In this document: positions 34,001 through 49,000 of the stretch, piece by piece
Numbering within the stretch: position 1 is the stretch's first letter
Layout: each line of letters begins with the position of its first letter
From: Pipra filicauda
Lineage: Eukaryota; Chordata; Aves; Passeriformes; Pipridae
Length of the DNA stretch: 64,000 nucleotides
Direction: 5' to 3'
Assembly (NCBI RefSeq): GCF_003945595.2
Contig: NW_024104300.1
Location: 806,001 to 870,000 of the forward strand
The notes under the pieces: model-generated
The model's input: only the letters and a program-made list of their open reading frames with translations
Told to the model about the DNA's origin: nothing
Databases searched by the model: none
Translations under genes and position numbers: made by a program

Positions 34001-37000
34001 GTACTGCTTATTCCTGCCTTTATCATAATTTACTATAATTATGCTTATTTTGTGTTGTTCATTTGGAAGTGATTGTTTTATTATAAGGCTAAATGCAAAT
34101 AATGAGATAGTTAATGCAATAAAACCCAGTGACATGGCTGTACTGTAACTGCTGCCATAAGAAATCACTGAAATATAAAACATTCATAACCTGATATTTT
34201 GTTTAAGCAGCTTTCTTACAAAAACAAAATAAGAACTAGACCTTTAAGGACCATTAAACAGAGATAATGGATCCTTCATAACATTAAGAAACAAGAAAAC
34301 TCAACTTCAGAATTTATTTTTAAAAAAAATTAGAAATAGTGGAACTGGTTATGGTTGTCTCAGTATACTCTGATAAAAGCTATACCTCAGAGGATTAATG
34401 TAGTAAAGCTAACTCCTCTCTTTAAAGACACCCTGAGCGTTTTATTCCAAGAGCAATAGAAGTACATATTTTTTTAAAAATACACATGTACTGTGTGTGC
34501 ATGAGGAGTATATATACCGGAGCAAAGGTACTAACAACCAGGAAAGGTCCAAATAGTCCACTTTGCCCTTGGTGAGGAGGAAGGTAGGATCTTTGTTAAC
34601 TTGTTGAACCAGTTCTGAGACAAAGGACAGCAGCCTGAGGACATGTGAGTTTAATCAAGAAAATAGCAGATACCCATTAACTGAGCACCATCCATGGCTG
34701 ATGCAGCTTTGTGCAACAGTACAGGGACTGGAAGAGTCAAGCTCTGTACACTGAGTTTTGAGCTCCCTGTACTAGTAAAGAAATACACAGAATTGTAGAA
34801 TCATTTAGATTTTAAAAGACCGCTGAGATTATCAAGTCCAACCATTAAATCTAGCTCCACCCTTTTCAACACTTAACCATGACCCCAAAGTGCCACATCT
34901 ACAGGTTTTTGGAACACTTCAGGCCTGGTCATTCCACCACTTCCCTGGGCAACCTGTTCCAGTGCCCGACCACCCTTTCAGTGAAGAAATATTTCCCAGT
35001 ATTTAATCTAAACCTCTGCTGGTGCAACTTGAGGCCATTTACTGTCATCTATTCACTTGTTCATTTGGAAGTACAGGCATCAGAGCATACATAATTTCTT
35101 ACCACATATGAGAAAGGCTTTCAGCTTCTGATTTGAGCCAACACAATTTTTGGTCTTGTCATGTTCTAGAATGACAGTGAAAGTGTGGATGCTACAAATC
35201 TGAAAGGCCTCGGAGACAGTTCACAGAAAATCAAGAATTCACAAAATAAGAGAACAGGACGCACTAATCAGGTATGGTTTTTTCTTTCTTTCTTTTTTTT
35301 TTTTTTCCCCAAATAACTTCATGTAAGTTTGCAGACCTAAAATTCAATGTCAGTAATTGGCTGTGATAACACAACCAAGACAAATATTTTAACAAAATTT
35401 GAATTTCATTTGAAGTGTATAAACTGACAGAGAAGTGAGTTCTGTTCTCAAAAATACATCTAGGTAAAAACATGTTAAAATATCAGGATGTATAGGGTTC
35501 AGAAAAAATGTATTCTTTTGTCATAATGTCTTCATACAAGATACAAAAGAGGCATGAGAAATGGTAGTCAGAGGGAATACTGTGGACATGGAGTTGACAT
35601 AGAACCATTTGCTCATGAGAAGGTAGAAAAGGAGAATCTTTAAACAATGGGTTTAGTGATACAATCTTTCAGTCTGACAGAGAATACATATTATTAAATA
35701 TTTAATAATAAATTCAGTAATATTTAATTATTAAATGAACATCCAAAATAGGGGAAATTTCAGACAAACATAAAACTGGGACAATAGCTCCAGTGTAAAA
35801 CTGACCAGACAAGGAAGAAAAAAACACATTACAGACTACTTTAATAATAAAAATATTCATTTTGGCTTCTTTTAACTGTATGTTTGTTTAAACCCAGACA
35901 GTGAGTAGCTCACTATGAAAACATGAGAGTCAGGTTAAAAAAACCCACAGGTGTTTCACTAGAGTCTAGCATTAACATTTTCACATCCAGTTCAGAAATA
36001 AACTTCTATTCTAAATGTTCCATTATGTTGTAATCATATCTACTTGCCAATTTTGGTGATGGTACTTGAATGAGCACATAAGAAATACCTGATGCAGTGG
36101 TAGTAATTTCTATCTTCCATTGTTTTTTCTGGCTATAATCAGAGGCAGCAAAAGCATGCTGCCAAAGTAATGCCCCTGATATCAAAGTTAAAGTAATTCC
36201 ACATATACAGTAGTAGAAAGGATCACTTGGAGTGTTCTGATATGCAGTCCTGGGAACTAGACTGGGATCTGAGATCTTAGGAGAGAAAGGTTGTAGACGA
36301 TACCTATAATTTTCTCTTCAAAAAAAAACAGAAAAAAGGAAATTTTTAAAACAAAAAGAAAAAAAGGACTTTCAGAATTGATTGAAACTGTAGAAAATTG
36401 GAGAAAATAGTGGCAGTCAATGAAACTTGATTTTTATCAGAAAAACCAATTTCCAACTGAAAGACTCCATCTGAAAGCATTCAGCCTCTACTTGGTGAAA
36501 GTTTAGCAGAGATGAGTATACCCACATTGACACTTTCCCAGGCATACTGTGACTGATGCATAAAATTTATTTTGAGGGTCTGCAGCATATGGATTTTGCT
36601 CGAGCCTAGCTGGCAGAAGTCTATAAGCTCCACACAGCCCTTGGGTTACCCTCAGCAAGGGTCAACACTCACCAAGAGCCAGATCTGATATTATGTTTGT
36701 CCACTAGAAAAAAACAGAAGAAGAAAAGGGGTTTGGATCCATTCTCCATTTTCCTTGTGTATCTGCCTAGTTTCACACAAAGTCGTCTTTTATTTCAGAT
36801 TTTCTGAACACCTTTTAATGTCAATGTAGGAAAGTACTTGTGACTGTAAAATAGTGACATAATAATATTCTGAACATATTTAAATACATTGTAAAAAATG
36901 TGAAAATATTTGGATTGATTTTTTTTAATTGAAATACTTGAAAGGAAAAATAGGTTATATTCTCAAGACAAACCATATATTTCACAAAGTCAAAGAGCCA

Positions 37001-40000
37001 GAGCCCAGGCTGTGGGTGATCGAAGCCCAGGGAGTATGCAGTGGCATGGGGGAAAGTGATGGGGGAGCGTGGTCTGGCCTTGTCAGCACGTGAAGTAGGG
37101 GAACTGGGGATGGTGGTGGGGATGAAGGAAATACCTGGAGGACATGAGCTTCAGGCTGTAACTGGGAGAATGGACATAGTGCCAAAGAGAGTATAGATGC
37201 CTGTAAATGTGAAAGCATGGCTCTTCAACACAGAGGGATGGGACTTTCCTGGTTTATAATGTAGGTTCAAAAATCTTTGAGAAACACTTCTGTGCAACAA
37301 ACCCCAAACTTAAGCCCAGGAATAAACGATATTTACATACTATCAGCACTCTTTGTCCCTCAGGTGACAAGCCTAACTCCTGCAACCACTGAGAAGAGTT
37401 ACTGCCAGTTACTAAAAATAATAGCAACTTAGTAGGCATTTTTCAGGTTTGCTTTATCTCACAGTCAAGACGAAAGAGAGAAACAAATTGAGTTTAGCAA
37501 AAATCAGCCATAAGTAGCAGTGCAGCTTCACAGAGCTACACAACTCTTCCACACGCACCCCTCCAAAAACTGCAGTCAAGAGGAGCAAGAGACTCCTCTT
37601 TGTGTCAGGCTCAGCTTTCCCTAGGGGAATGAACAGCAGCTTCCACATATATACCGCTCCACTCTCTCCATGTTTCAGATCATTCAAAGTCTGAAGACAT
37701 TTGACAGGCTGACAGTGATGAGGTTGTTCAGCTGGGAGAAGAGAAGGCGTTGGGAAGATCCCACTGCGGCCTTTCTGCACTTAAATCTGGCTTCTAAAAA
37801 AATGGGGGAGAACAACTGTTCATAAGGGTAATGATAGGACAGTGAAGAAGGGTGGGTTTAGATGAGGTATCAGGAAGAAATTATTTACTATGAGGGTGGT
37901 GAGGCACTGGAACAGTTTGCCCAGAGAAGTTGTGAATGCCCCATCCCCAGAGGTGTTCAAGGCCAAGCTGATTGAAACTTTGAGCAATCTGATTTAGTGG
38001 AAGGTGTCCCTCCCCATGGCAGGGAGGTTGGAACTAGATGATCTTGTGGTCCCTTCTAACATAGGCTGTTCTAAGACTGTGGTTCAAATCTTTTCCTAGC
38101 AACTATCTGAGGGCTTTCCAGGACTTCCGGCAGCCCCTGCAGCAGGAAATCCAGACAGAATGCAGGGGCCAGGGCAAGGTCTGTGGTGGGCCTTGCTTTC
38201 CACAGCAGATTGGGGGATGGAATTAGAGACAACAGTGACAGAAAAAGAAAAGGTAAACCTACTTGCAGATTGCCACTGTTCCAAAAGTGGCTGGGGGTAC
38301 TGTGGGCCGCTCCTCTCAAGAGGGTAGAACATGTCCACTCGATCAGGCACCCTGGTGGTGGCCGGGCACTGTGGGGCAAGCAGCTGGTCATGCTGCCCTG
38401 CCACAGCATTCAAAGGAGGAGGGACGAGCGTGGCACCCAGGGCCCAGCTGGGTACACCGCTGTCTGAATGCAATGGTCACCTACCCTGGGTCATCAGCCC
38501 GTCCGTAGGCCCCACCATGAGCATGGAGGGCTGTAGCTGTAGGACAGGGGCTTTCCCTGTGCCCTGCTGGACAGTGATGGGGGAAGTAACGTAGTGTGGG
38601 CTTGGCAGCCCCCATGGGTGTGCCAAGGAGTTTGGGGGAGTTGTGCTGCTCCTGGCCACCTCAAGACAGTCTTCAAACAGGGTGGATGTCAGCCTGTAGT
38701 TGCTCAAAAGCTATAATGTGGCCAGGCTTACGTGGATTCAGATAGCAAAAATCTATTTTCCAGATGAAAGTGCACTATCTGGCCAAATTTTGTGTTTCTG
38801 CTTCAAAGCCTGTGGATGATAGCTCTCTTTAAAAGATTGTTAGTTATTATCCTTTCAGAGCAGCTTTTCTTAGGAGAAAATCTCTTCGCTTAGTTAAATT
38901 TTTTAAACAGTAAGCTTCTCTCAATTTAACCATTATCTTTACACAAAAGTTCCATCCATATTGAAGTTTGGAATGTCTACATGAGGTGCTGGGCAAGCCG
39001 GCTAAATAGCAGCTCTGCTGTCCCTACCTGCTGCTCTGCAGCTCTTGCTTTTTGCCTCTCTGCAGTGGTACTCTGTATGGGACCCCACCCTCTTCAGCTC
39101 TGAGTAACACTGGTATGTCTTCCCCCTTTTATTTCCCTTTTGAAAACGGTGCGGATGGCTTGAGAACGTTCACAGCTAAACACTAGGTTTGCCTGATACT
39201 GGTCACAGAGTTGGTGGCAGACAAGAGAGCTGGAGCCATGCACACAGTGCAGACTAGAAACTTGAAACTGCTTCAGCAATGTGCCAGTTGGGATGTTTTT
39301 TATACCTTGTTTAACAAGCATGCACCCCTCTCACGACCTCAGCATGGATCTGTTTTCCAGGGGGACGAATACATCAATATTGAGAGTGATCTGCTTGAAA
39401 ACAAATGTGCCTCAGTAGATGATGAGCAACCACGCTTGAAAGGGTATGCATTACAAATGAGTAAGTTTTGCACTCACTTCATCCTGGCCTAAGCAAAAAG
39501 CTGCTAGTGTTTCTGCTTCTGGAGTGACAGCTCTAAATTTCACTGCCATACCCCTATGCTGCATATATGTTTGTATCACCTAGCAATTTGTGTAATACAG
39601 GAACACAGCATGTTTAAAATTATTATACCTTACAACTGACGTGGGTGATTGTGGAATTATCCTTTTAAAACTTTGCAAATTAAAGGAGCAGTATTTTTAA
39701 TTTTTGTACAATAACTACTTTCCAGCATTTCCATAACAGTTTTTTAAAGTAAGGTCTCTTTAAAACACAGTTAAACAGTGGTCTCTTTCAGAAAGTTAAA
39801 GATTCACTATTGTCTTTCAGTTTGCATAGTCATTTACCCTCATGCAAAATAAGAACAGAACAGCTGTGGGAAAAGCCATTTTGATGGAGCAAAATTATTA
39901 CACTTCCTTTGCATTGTTTCCAAGTGACCACAGAGCAAAAACATACATCTACATTTTACTCGAGGATTACGTTTTTTGATTTTTTGCCTTTTTTTTTTTT

Positions 40001-43000
40001 TTTGAGAAAACAAGAAACCCTCTATAGAAGATACAATACTTAAAATTATATTTTGATGTAGTTTTCTTGTATTTTTTTTCTCTCATGCTGAATCTTCATT
40101 TGTGTTATTATCTTCTGTCAATGACAGATAGTACTGAATAGCCTGTGGTCTGAGACAACCCCTTTGAAAGATCGGTCTATTGATAACGATTCACTACAAG
40201 TGCAAGGTGTTAACATTCACTTCTGGAGTACATGTGCAATAGAAAATAGATTTCTGAGTTGCAAAATGCAAACAAGAATAGTTTTGGCATAAACAAATAT
40301 TTCATACTAATGTGCTTAAGTGAGATCTGTTTTTTCAACATCTTCGGTTAAGTAAAAGCCATCAGAAATGTGTTGCATTTCAAGACTCAAGGATCAGCTT
40401 TTAGGAAATAATATTTCCTTAGTAAATTAACCAGATTTCATAAGGAAGATTTTTTTTCTGTCTTCTTTCAGAAGGGAGCTGCATATTTATGACATATGTC
40501 TGGATATTTAAGATCTTTTGGTGCCAAAAGACCACCAAAGTGATAATAGCCTAAATTAATAAAACAAAAAGTAGATATATTAAAGCAAATAAGAGATTAC
40601 AAGAAATTCTAATCTGAAAGTAACAATTTTAAATCCCAAAGGACTCATAAGTAGCAGTAACAGATAGTAGATATTATTTTTTTTTCTCTTGGTTGGTAAA
40701 TGAGCCATAAATTTCATAAAGTAATTGGCTTTGTCATGCATCTGTCTCTCATTTCTCCTTTTTTTCTTTTTCTGTTGTGTCTAACCTCTCTGCTGAGATT
40801 GGATAGATAACCTAATGTTCTTATAAGTTAAAAAAAAAGATGCTGTGATTTGTGAAGCAACAGGAATTCTCAGAACTAAACTTGAAACATCAAAAGCAAT
40901 CACAATTTCTGAGAGATTGTATAACACTTTTACTGCTGAAGGCAAGTGTTCCTGCTCTATTATTTTGAATGCTGGTATGAATTAAATTAATATTACTTAT
41001 TCCACCCGAAATTAATTTAAATTTAATCAATTTTGTTTTAAGTGCAGAAAAGAAGGGTATTTTTTAATTTTGGTATGCATCAAACTCCAGCTGCATCTAG
41101 TTTCCAAACAAGTAGAGTCTGGATAATTAGTATTTCTAAATATAATGTTGCTTTTATAGAATGAGGGTGTGAGACACTGCTTCAGAGATGTCGTTCTAAA
41201 GCAGTGCCTCTGAGATGACAAAGGTACAGCTGTGATTTCTTTTTCAGCTTGCACAATATGAGGATGTTTATGTAGCTACAGCTTTCATAACTGAAATACA
41301 TCTGTATCATCAGCATACTTATAATTGGAAATCTGTGTTGAATTAACTCCATTAACTGCTATTTCTCTAAATTTCAACCTCCTTCATGAAATCACTCTGT
41401 GTTACGTTTATTGAGGTGAGGAAATAAAGAAAGTGAAACACATAATAGTTGGAAGAACTGATACTAGAGCAGGATGTTCAAATATAACATAATTTTAACT
41501 TCCATGAGCTGATGAGGTGAAAAGTTAATGTAATTCACAACCAAATTTTCAAAAATCCAGAAACATCTATGCCTACTGTAATAAGGTTTTAGGTGGATAT
41601 TGGTTATTTTACACAAAAAAAAAATGCAGCCTTAGGCCTTCACAGTTGTGGCAACCCTACTGCTCCACATAGTAGTGCTGGGCCAGTTGTATTAACAGAC
41701 TTCATGGGTCTATTAATGGGCCCAGAATCTGTACCTACCTTAACAGACCTCTTCACAGAACTGCTGCACATCAGGGGCTAGTGGAACTGGCCTGCTGACT
41801 TTGACCTACTGTAATTAACGGATTGTCCAGTTAGATTTCTGCCATATTTTCTTTTTTACTTGTCCAACATCAATCCAAAGAAGTCTCGCTCAAAGGGCAC
41901 AATTTTGTTTGACACCCGGGGAGCCAAATTTAACCATTAACAAGTTCCAACTGCAGTGGAGAAATTTTGACCAACTTAACCCAATTTTCTTCTGCAAAAG
42001 CTTACATTTTCTGTTCTTCATTATTTTTTTCCTATTTTTCTAGGCAATTAGAAAAGAACTATGATAAAATCTGTGAATTTTACAAGAAACATAAAATCAG
42101 AATTCGGTATGTGATCTATGGAATTTTAATGACAGGTACAGTATATATTACACTCAGGGTTGCTGAAGTTTTATTTATATGTGTGCTGGTTTAAGAGTTA
42201 ACCAGCAGGGGAAATGAACTCAACTCAAAGGAGAGATTATAAGTCAGAATAACAATTTACTAAAATAATACAGTAAGTACAATCATACAAACAAACAATT
42301 GGTCTTAACCCACAAAACCCAAATGTATAACCCAGTACCCTGGGGCATGAACAACGTGGTGTTCCTTGGGCCCCGCTTGAGTCCAAAGTAAAGGGAGAGG
42401 GGAAGAACCTGCTGGTGGGAGAGCTGTTGCAGTCTGGTCAAAGTGGTGATTGGAGTCCAGTATAGGGTGGTGATCCAAGTCTGTTTGAGAGCGATGAGCC
42501 GCAGTCCTTCTCTGGATCCCACAGAGTGGTTGAAAATGTTCCAAGACTCCAAGATTATATATCCTGCAGTTCAGGCAGGAATGCTCAGCACTTCCCTCAG
42601 GGCGGGGAGTTCCACAAAGGGTGTGAGGACAGGAGCATCCTCCTATCTCACAGGCCTCTTAACACCTAGTTTATAGCCTGAGGAGTCAGGCTCTATGGGC
42701 AGATGGTGTAAATGGTTCATTGATAACAGTTTCTGGGAAATGGCATGGAAGGCTATAGAATACACAGTTTTGGGTTACACCCATACCCTGATGAACTGGT
42801 CTCAGTTGTCCTAACTAGGACAATATGCCTGCATGAGATTATAGGCTGTGCTTGTCTTCTATCTGACACAAAAAACTCTTGTCTGTCTTTAAAAACGCAT
42901 TTCAAAGGAATTAAAAGTGAATTTAGTACCAGAAAAAAACTACAGATTGCAAAACTTCCTCTCATTTCGAAACAAAACCCACAAATCTTGCTAAACTGCT

Positions 43001-46000
43001 CCTCTGGCATGTTTCCACTCTGACTAACAATTATGTTCGTGATAGCAGGATAGTTAAGTCTTTATGTCTACTCCACTGCCAGCTGCCTCCAAAATTACAG
43101 TTTCAGGAACTTGCCCAAAACTATGAAATCACATTAAAGAAAAGAGTCAGGCACCAAACAGGACTAAACTTAAGTCAGTAGGAGTTTTCTTTTCTGACCT
43201 ATATCATTCAATGTCCGCAAAAAATGTTTTTCAGAGGAAATGTGTTTATGACAGCATGCACTGAAGAATCATTCAGATATTCTTTCTCTCTTTCCTAATT
43301 AGCCAGTAGGTTGGTTTGTTTCACCAAGTTTGTTTTTGTGATTTTCTTACAGAACTGAAACACATTGGTGAGGTAGGCACCAGCATACCAGAAAATGGTT
43401 ATAAAAGCACTGTTTGCATGCTGTCTTCATAACATCAGCTTTTCTTGCTTTGTCATAGTACAGGCATGTTATGGCTCAAGAGTACAAGTGGGTGCTAAGG
43501 ATATGTCAGGGTTACATATAGTAATTACACAAAAAAACAACTTGCCTTACAAAAATAAGTAGTCTTTCTTCCTTATTTACCATAGACAAAATCAAATTAT
43601 TATTTACAAGAACTGAATATTTCTTTGGCCAGCATATATCAGCAATGAGACTGCCAAATGACAAATAATTTCACAGCTTTTTTTAAGAAGTAAACTTCTC
43701 TTTTAAGCTTCACTTTTAAGACTTAATTCAGAGGGCCATCAAATCAGTCAATGTACATATTTCCAGGGTTTTTTTCTAGTTTTATTGGATACAGTCATTC
43801 TCTTATGAAAGAAGGAATGAGACTCATGCTCTTAATTCACAGTTTTTACACAGGAAAAAGAGGTTCCGTGTTTTTCTTTGTATTTAATTTTCTCAAGTGG
43901 TTAACATGTTTGATATGAACTTGGCCAAAGCATATAATCTTCTCTAACAGAATGAAAGCCATCTTTCATATCGTGAGCATACTGCATCACCATTTACAAA
44001 AGCAAAAATTTTTCAGTATGTCGGCAAAGAGTCAGAAAAGCACTGAAAAGATCAACATGGGCCTGACTTTAATCACATCCTATAAATTTAAGATTTGATC
44101 CTTATGATTTGTTTTCAAAAAGACCAACCTAACGGATATGTATATTCTTGTTTCTGTGACAGCATACTTGGCAATACTTATTGCAGCCTGCAGCTTGAAA
44201 TTTCAGAGAGCCTTGCCACTCTTTATCATCACTGTTGTGGTCACATTCTTCATCTGCTGGGATTTTTTAATAGCTAAGTATGAAGACAAAATTACTGTAT
44301 TCTTTTCCCCTGGAGAAAGATATCTGAAAAAACAGTGGTTTTGGCTGAAATGGTAAATATTAATTACTTTCTATTTTTGTAGAAAAACAATGCATTAGTC
44401 AAGTTACTCCTATAGTTTTATTTCAACTTACACCCACAGGGAGATGGGTCAATCATACAAATTTCAATAAGATCACAGAATAATTCATATTTTCCAGTAT
44501 ATGGATATCAGACACACCTTTAAGTTTGAAATGCAGTAGCTAGGTATCGAAAATCTTGACATAAAGTGTACAAAAATACCAAAGATTGAGATAGGACAAG
44601 TTTGTAGTTGGAAGAGAATACATTCACAGAAGTTCAGGTATGTTGCATTCACTCTGCAGGCCAGAAAGTGCCTCACTGTCATTTGTTTGGAGAACTGTTA
44701 GGTTCACAAAAACCTTAACTCTAACATATGCAGACTGCTAATGACTGGAGCGTGTTACCTAGTCACTGTTTTTCCATGTATCCCCATAACAATTTTTACT
44801 TGGCCTTCAGGAATCAAAACATGCCAGTCACAATCAGTGTCATAATAAGGTCATATAACCTTAATTTGGGATGGTAGACATTCATCTGGCAGATAAATGG
44901 TAGATAATTAAATCTGGCAGATGCTTATTTCAAGTATTCCTGAGCACGTATCAGGAATGTTGAAGTTATCCCTGGGAAAATGAGGAGCCAAAGGAGCCTT
45001 GTAGACTGAAAAAAAGACCACATGAAATATCATTAAAAAGGAAAAGCAAACTGGCCAGCTGCATTCTATTTCAGCTAGGTTACTTTCTACCTGAGAGAGA
45101 AAGAACTCTAAGGTGGAGTCATTCTCAGTTCAGGAAAATGTCCCATCTTATTCTCAAGATTTAAAAGTGGTTTTGCTCAGAAAGGTGCTATAAAGATTGT
45201 GATCCTTCTGCTCAGGAGTCACATTAGAGATCAGTCACAGAGACACATGTCCATTAGGCAATCTGGCAGCCTCTTTGGGGGAAGGAGCAAAAGGAACAGG
45301 AGAGCCCCAGGTAGCAGATGGAACAAACTGGGGGCAGTAAAGTGCTGTATTACCTGGACTGCAATCCATATCACAGATTAAGTGCTTAACCATATTCCTC
45401 CAAGAGACAGAAAATCTCTCAGGTGTAGAAAGTGCTATTCAGCTTTGCAGTGGCCAAGTTATTTTGTGGAGTTAGCCTGCAACGTTTTTTAATCAAGGTC
45501 TAAAAATGGATTTTGGGTGTCCATTTCTGAAATCAGTGGAAGCTAACTGTTAGACACAAGTAGCATTAAAAACTTTGGACTGTGTTTATTTTTTCCCTCT
45601 ATATATGGGATGATGTATTTTGCTGCCTTTCAGGCTGTCATTGTGGTAATTACCTTCAATAAATAAGTTGAACATGGTTTTGTGATAGTAGGGACCATAG
45701 AAACACTGAAACACAGATGTACACATGGCTCTCATCATTGTTTCTGATACAGCTTAACAGACTACATCTGGTTACAGAGAAATAAACCATTTATAACCTG
45801 CTCCTCGATAGTGTTCTTCATAGACTTGCCAGTTAAATGGCACGGTGCAATTTGTCAAAACCACAGCCTGTCTTGCCCAGAGCTAGGGAAAGATTCAACA
45901 AAGGAAAGGAAGGAAGGGAAAAAAGAGGAGGATGGAGTGAGAGAGGAAGATAGCACACTTCGTTTAATAGAAATAACATCCAGACAAGAATCACTCATGC

Positions 46001-49000
46001 TTTATTGAATTTTCCTCTGGGTTTTTACTCTGGCTTGAGGAACCCTATTGGAGGACGCTTCTTTGGGATGCTACCAAGTGATGTTGTTGTTAGAGGTGCA
46101 TCAGCAAAGGCATATTCCTGCTTGTGTAAAGCCATATGTTTCAGTCTACAACATTGCACAGAGAGTTCATTCACAAACAGAAATGTAAGTGTTGTGGGTA
46201 GGGAAAGGGAAAGGAATATCTGGTCTTTTTCAGGATGTCATGATGCTTTTTTCCCCCAGGGTGTTGCGTGCAGCTCTTATTATAACTGTCATCTGCTGGC
46301 TCATCTTTGACACAATGGAACAGGGATCCCGCCAGCTAATCTCCTTTGGTGGGCTTGTGATGTATGTTCTCCTGATGCTTATCTTTTCCAAATATCCAAC
46401 CAGAGTGAGTATTTAGTCCATGCTGGCTCTTCTGGGATTTTTTTATTCAATGTCTCAAAACCTGTTCCCCTACCCGAGCACCAAGTTTAGTAAGAGTAAC
46501 AGATGCTTACTAAAATTTAAGTAAAAATTTAGGCTTGCCCCCTACCAAGTGATGTATTTAATTTCTGAGGCACATAATTTTGCTCTTGGTGAGTATGTGA
46601 GGGGCTGTACCAGCATCTGCCTCTCATTGTTTTGGGAAGCTGCTGCCCATCTTTTATTCCAGCTCTGTTGCGGGTTGGAACACATTTGCTCCTGGAGAGG
46701 TAGGCCTTCTCCACATTTTCACCCACAGGAGCCTCACCACAGTCCTCTGGACATGACAGGTACTTATTTGAGGACACTAATTAACATAAATTGCATGGAA
46801 CTGAAGACACGATTGCCTTGTATAGCTCTTAATCCCTCACAAGTTTGCTTCCCACTGCAAACTCAAAAACTGAGGCCAAGTGGAGGTCTTCACTTCTCAC
46901 TCACCTGTTCCCATAGGCTGGTCAATGCCATTTATTTTAATCTTCCATCAGAGATGACCACTCTGTTCTGCTGTGGTATTACAAAGGGCTTAGTTCAGTC
47001 ACCACAACTCCCACCTCAGCTTGTACTCCTGTGTGCATGCCTCACATACCAGTTCATGCTTTTGTCAGTCATATATCCACTGTCCAGGTCATGAAGTTTC
47101 ACTGACACTTTCCACCCTTCTTGCATCAGTGCTGAGACTTCCTTAAAGGGTGAAGTCCTCTCAGCAAGGACTAATGAAACTGTCCTATTCTCTGCAACTG
47201 CTGCTATCTCCAGCTGAGGTGCAAACTACTCCAAATGCATTGTGCTCTCCCATGAGTCCTCATTGCACCTAATTGATTTGTATTATTCAAATACAATCTG
47301 AGTAAATTAGAATGCCATTTCAACTCCTTGTCTTGTAAATAATTTGACCAAATTTTCACAAACTGAAGATGTTTTCTGAGGCAGCAGAGCAGGAATCTTC
47401 AGTGTAGTGAACTGAAGGAAGGAACTGTAGAGGAACTCGTCACAGGCAGCCACAGTTTTTCTTACAACTGCCTTTATATGATGAATCACAATATAAGACT
47501 GAGTAGTTCTCAAGTATCAAAAGTCTTTTAAGCTGGGAAACAGAAACAGAGTTGAAATTACCCAAGGACAAACCCTGTAACAAAATCTCCTTATTCTCTG
47601 TCCAGGTATGTGAAGATCCAAGTCCATTACAGCCTGGTTTAGCAGCTGCTCCTATCCTACAGTATAGTCAGACAATCCCCTTGCCTTATTTTAATAAATG
47701 CCTGAAGTAAATTATTATTTATTTAAATAACAAACAGTTTCTTTATTTTTTTGTCTATCTAGGTTGCTTGGAGACCAGTACTTTCAGGAATAGGAATGCA
47801 GTTTATTCTTGGGCTTCTTATTCTGAGGACCAAAGTGGGTTTTGATGTATTTAACTGGCTAGGCATTCAGATCCAGGTAAGCTATTGGGCAAAATCCTTA
47901 CTTTTTTTACTATAATTTTCTGTCTTGAGACTCTTACATAACAGTCAGTCTTTTCAAGGATCTGTTCCCTCCTGAATATTTTCTCCTCTTAAGGAAGACT
48001 GGGTTCTCAGAATGGTAATTGACTACCTGAATTCAACTTTCTCTTTTTTTTTGTCCAGTTAATACAAGCCTTTCACTGGGGGACAGGCTGATGAGTAATG
48101 GCCAGAATGACCCTATTACTTAATGGATTTATCATCCTTGAAGTTAAAACTTGCATCCTTAAAACATAAAACCACTGTTGTGCCAGGGCACTCATAGAAA
48201 CTCTTTAGATGTGGCCCAACTCCAAAGCACCCTTGCAAATAAATGTGACATGCTGAAAAGCCTTGAAGTTTAAGGCAGAACCACTGTTGTCTTCAGAGTA
48301 GCAGCAGTCCTGGCATGAGGGACATTTCATAGTCCTCATGATATACAAGAAAATTAATTTAACTACGTACAGGTGGCAAAATCCACATCTGCAAGCAGAA
48401 AAATATCTCTAGAGAGTGGATGGGATCTGTCTGTAGGTATCCCTGCAGACATAAAGTTTTTTTAAAAAGCCTATTACTGTAAAGTAATGAATATCCGAAA
48501 CGTAGATCAGAGAGTACCCACTGAAGGACATTCAGACTTTTCACCCCAGGGATACTCTTCTCACAGCTGCTCTTCACAGGTAATTAAGCACATGTAAAGC
48601 AAGACAGTGCAGAATGTACTGTCTCTCTGTGGAAGCAAAGGCACAGGTCTGACGTCTGTCTAATCTGCAAGCAGTGGGAGTCATCTGGGTTTTGTCACCA
48701 GGTTCTCAGTCTCTAACTGAAGCAGTTCTGGTGCTCCCTTTCATTAACGTCATATGGCTTACGGTTGCTCCTGTCAGAACTCATTACTATAGCTGTTATA
48801 AACTGTACTTTAACTCCAGTTTAAACTGTATCATTAATGCATATGTTGGCATCAGGAGTATAAAAACATAACACTGGATCTAAATTAAAAAGTAGATTTC
48901 TTTAGGTTAGCTTTTAGGTACTCCTTCCAAAACTCATTGCTTCAGCCATTAAATCTCTATTTTAAGCTGTATCATTTTTGCACTTACTTGCATGATGGAG

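Larger units (their letters stand above)
31058..35169. other. SLC28A3 intron 1
   Basis: It contains a (CA)n plus A/C-rich tract at 31668-31735 and an antisense CR1 fragment at 34786-35072. No other gene is supported. Confidence 0.7.
35272..39360. other. SLC28A3 intron 2
   Basis: It starts with a C/T-rich tract (35279-35312). It contains a CR1 fragment (37715-38078) and, directly after it, a GC-rich block of unknown nature (38079-38720). Confidence 0.7.

Noticed and set aside
38096..38473. 125-codon minus-strand frame in the GC-rich block
   Set aside because: Open frames overlap it on both strands, it has no recognised domain, and there is no splice or start evidence.
46549..47094. 181-codon frame inside SLC28A3 intron 6
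   Set aside because: It has mixed composition, with no domain, no repeat family and no splice signals tying it to a transcript. Probably chance, though its length is notable.
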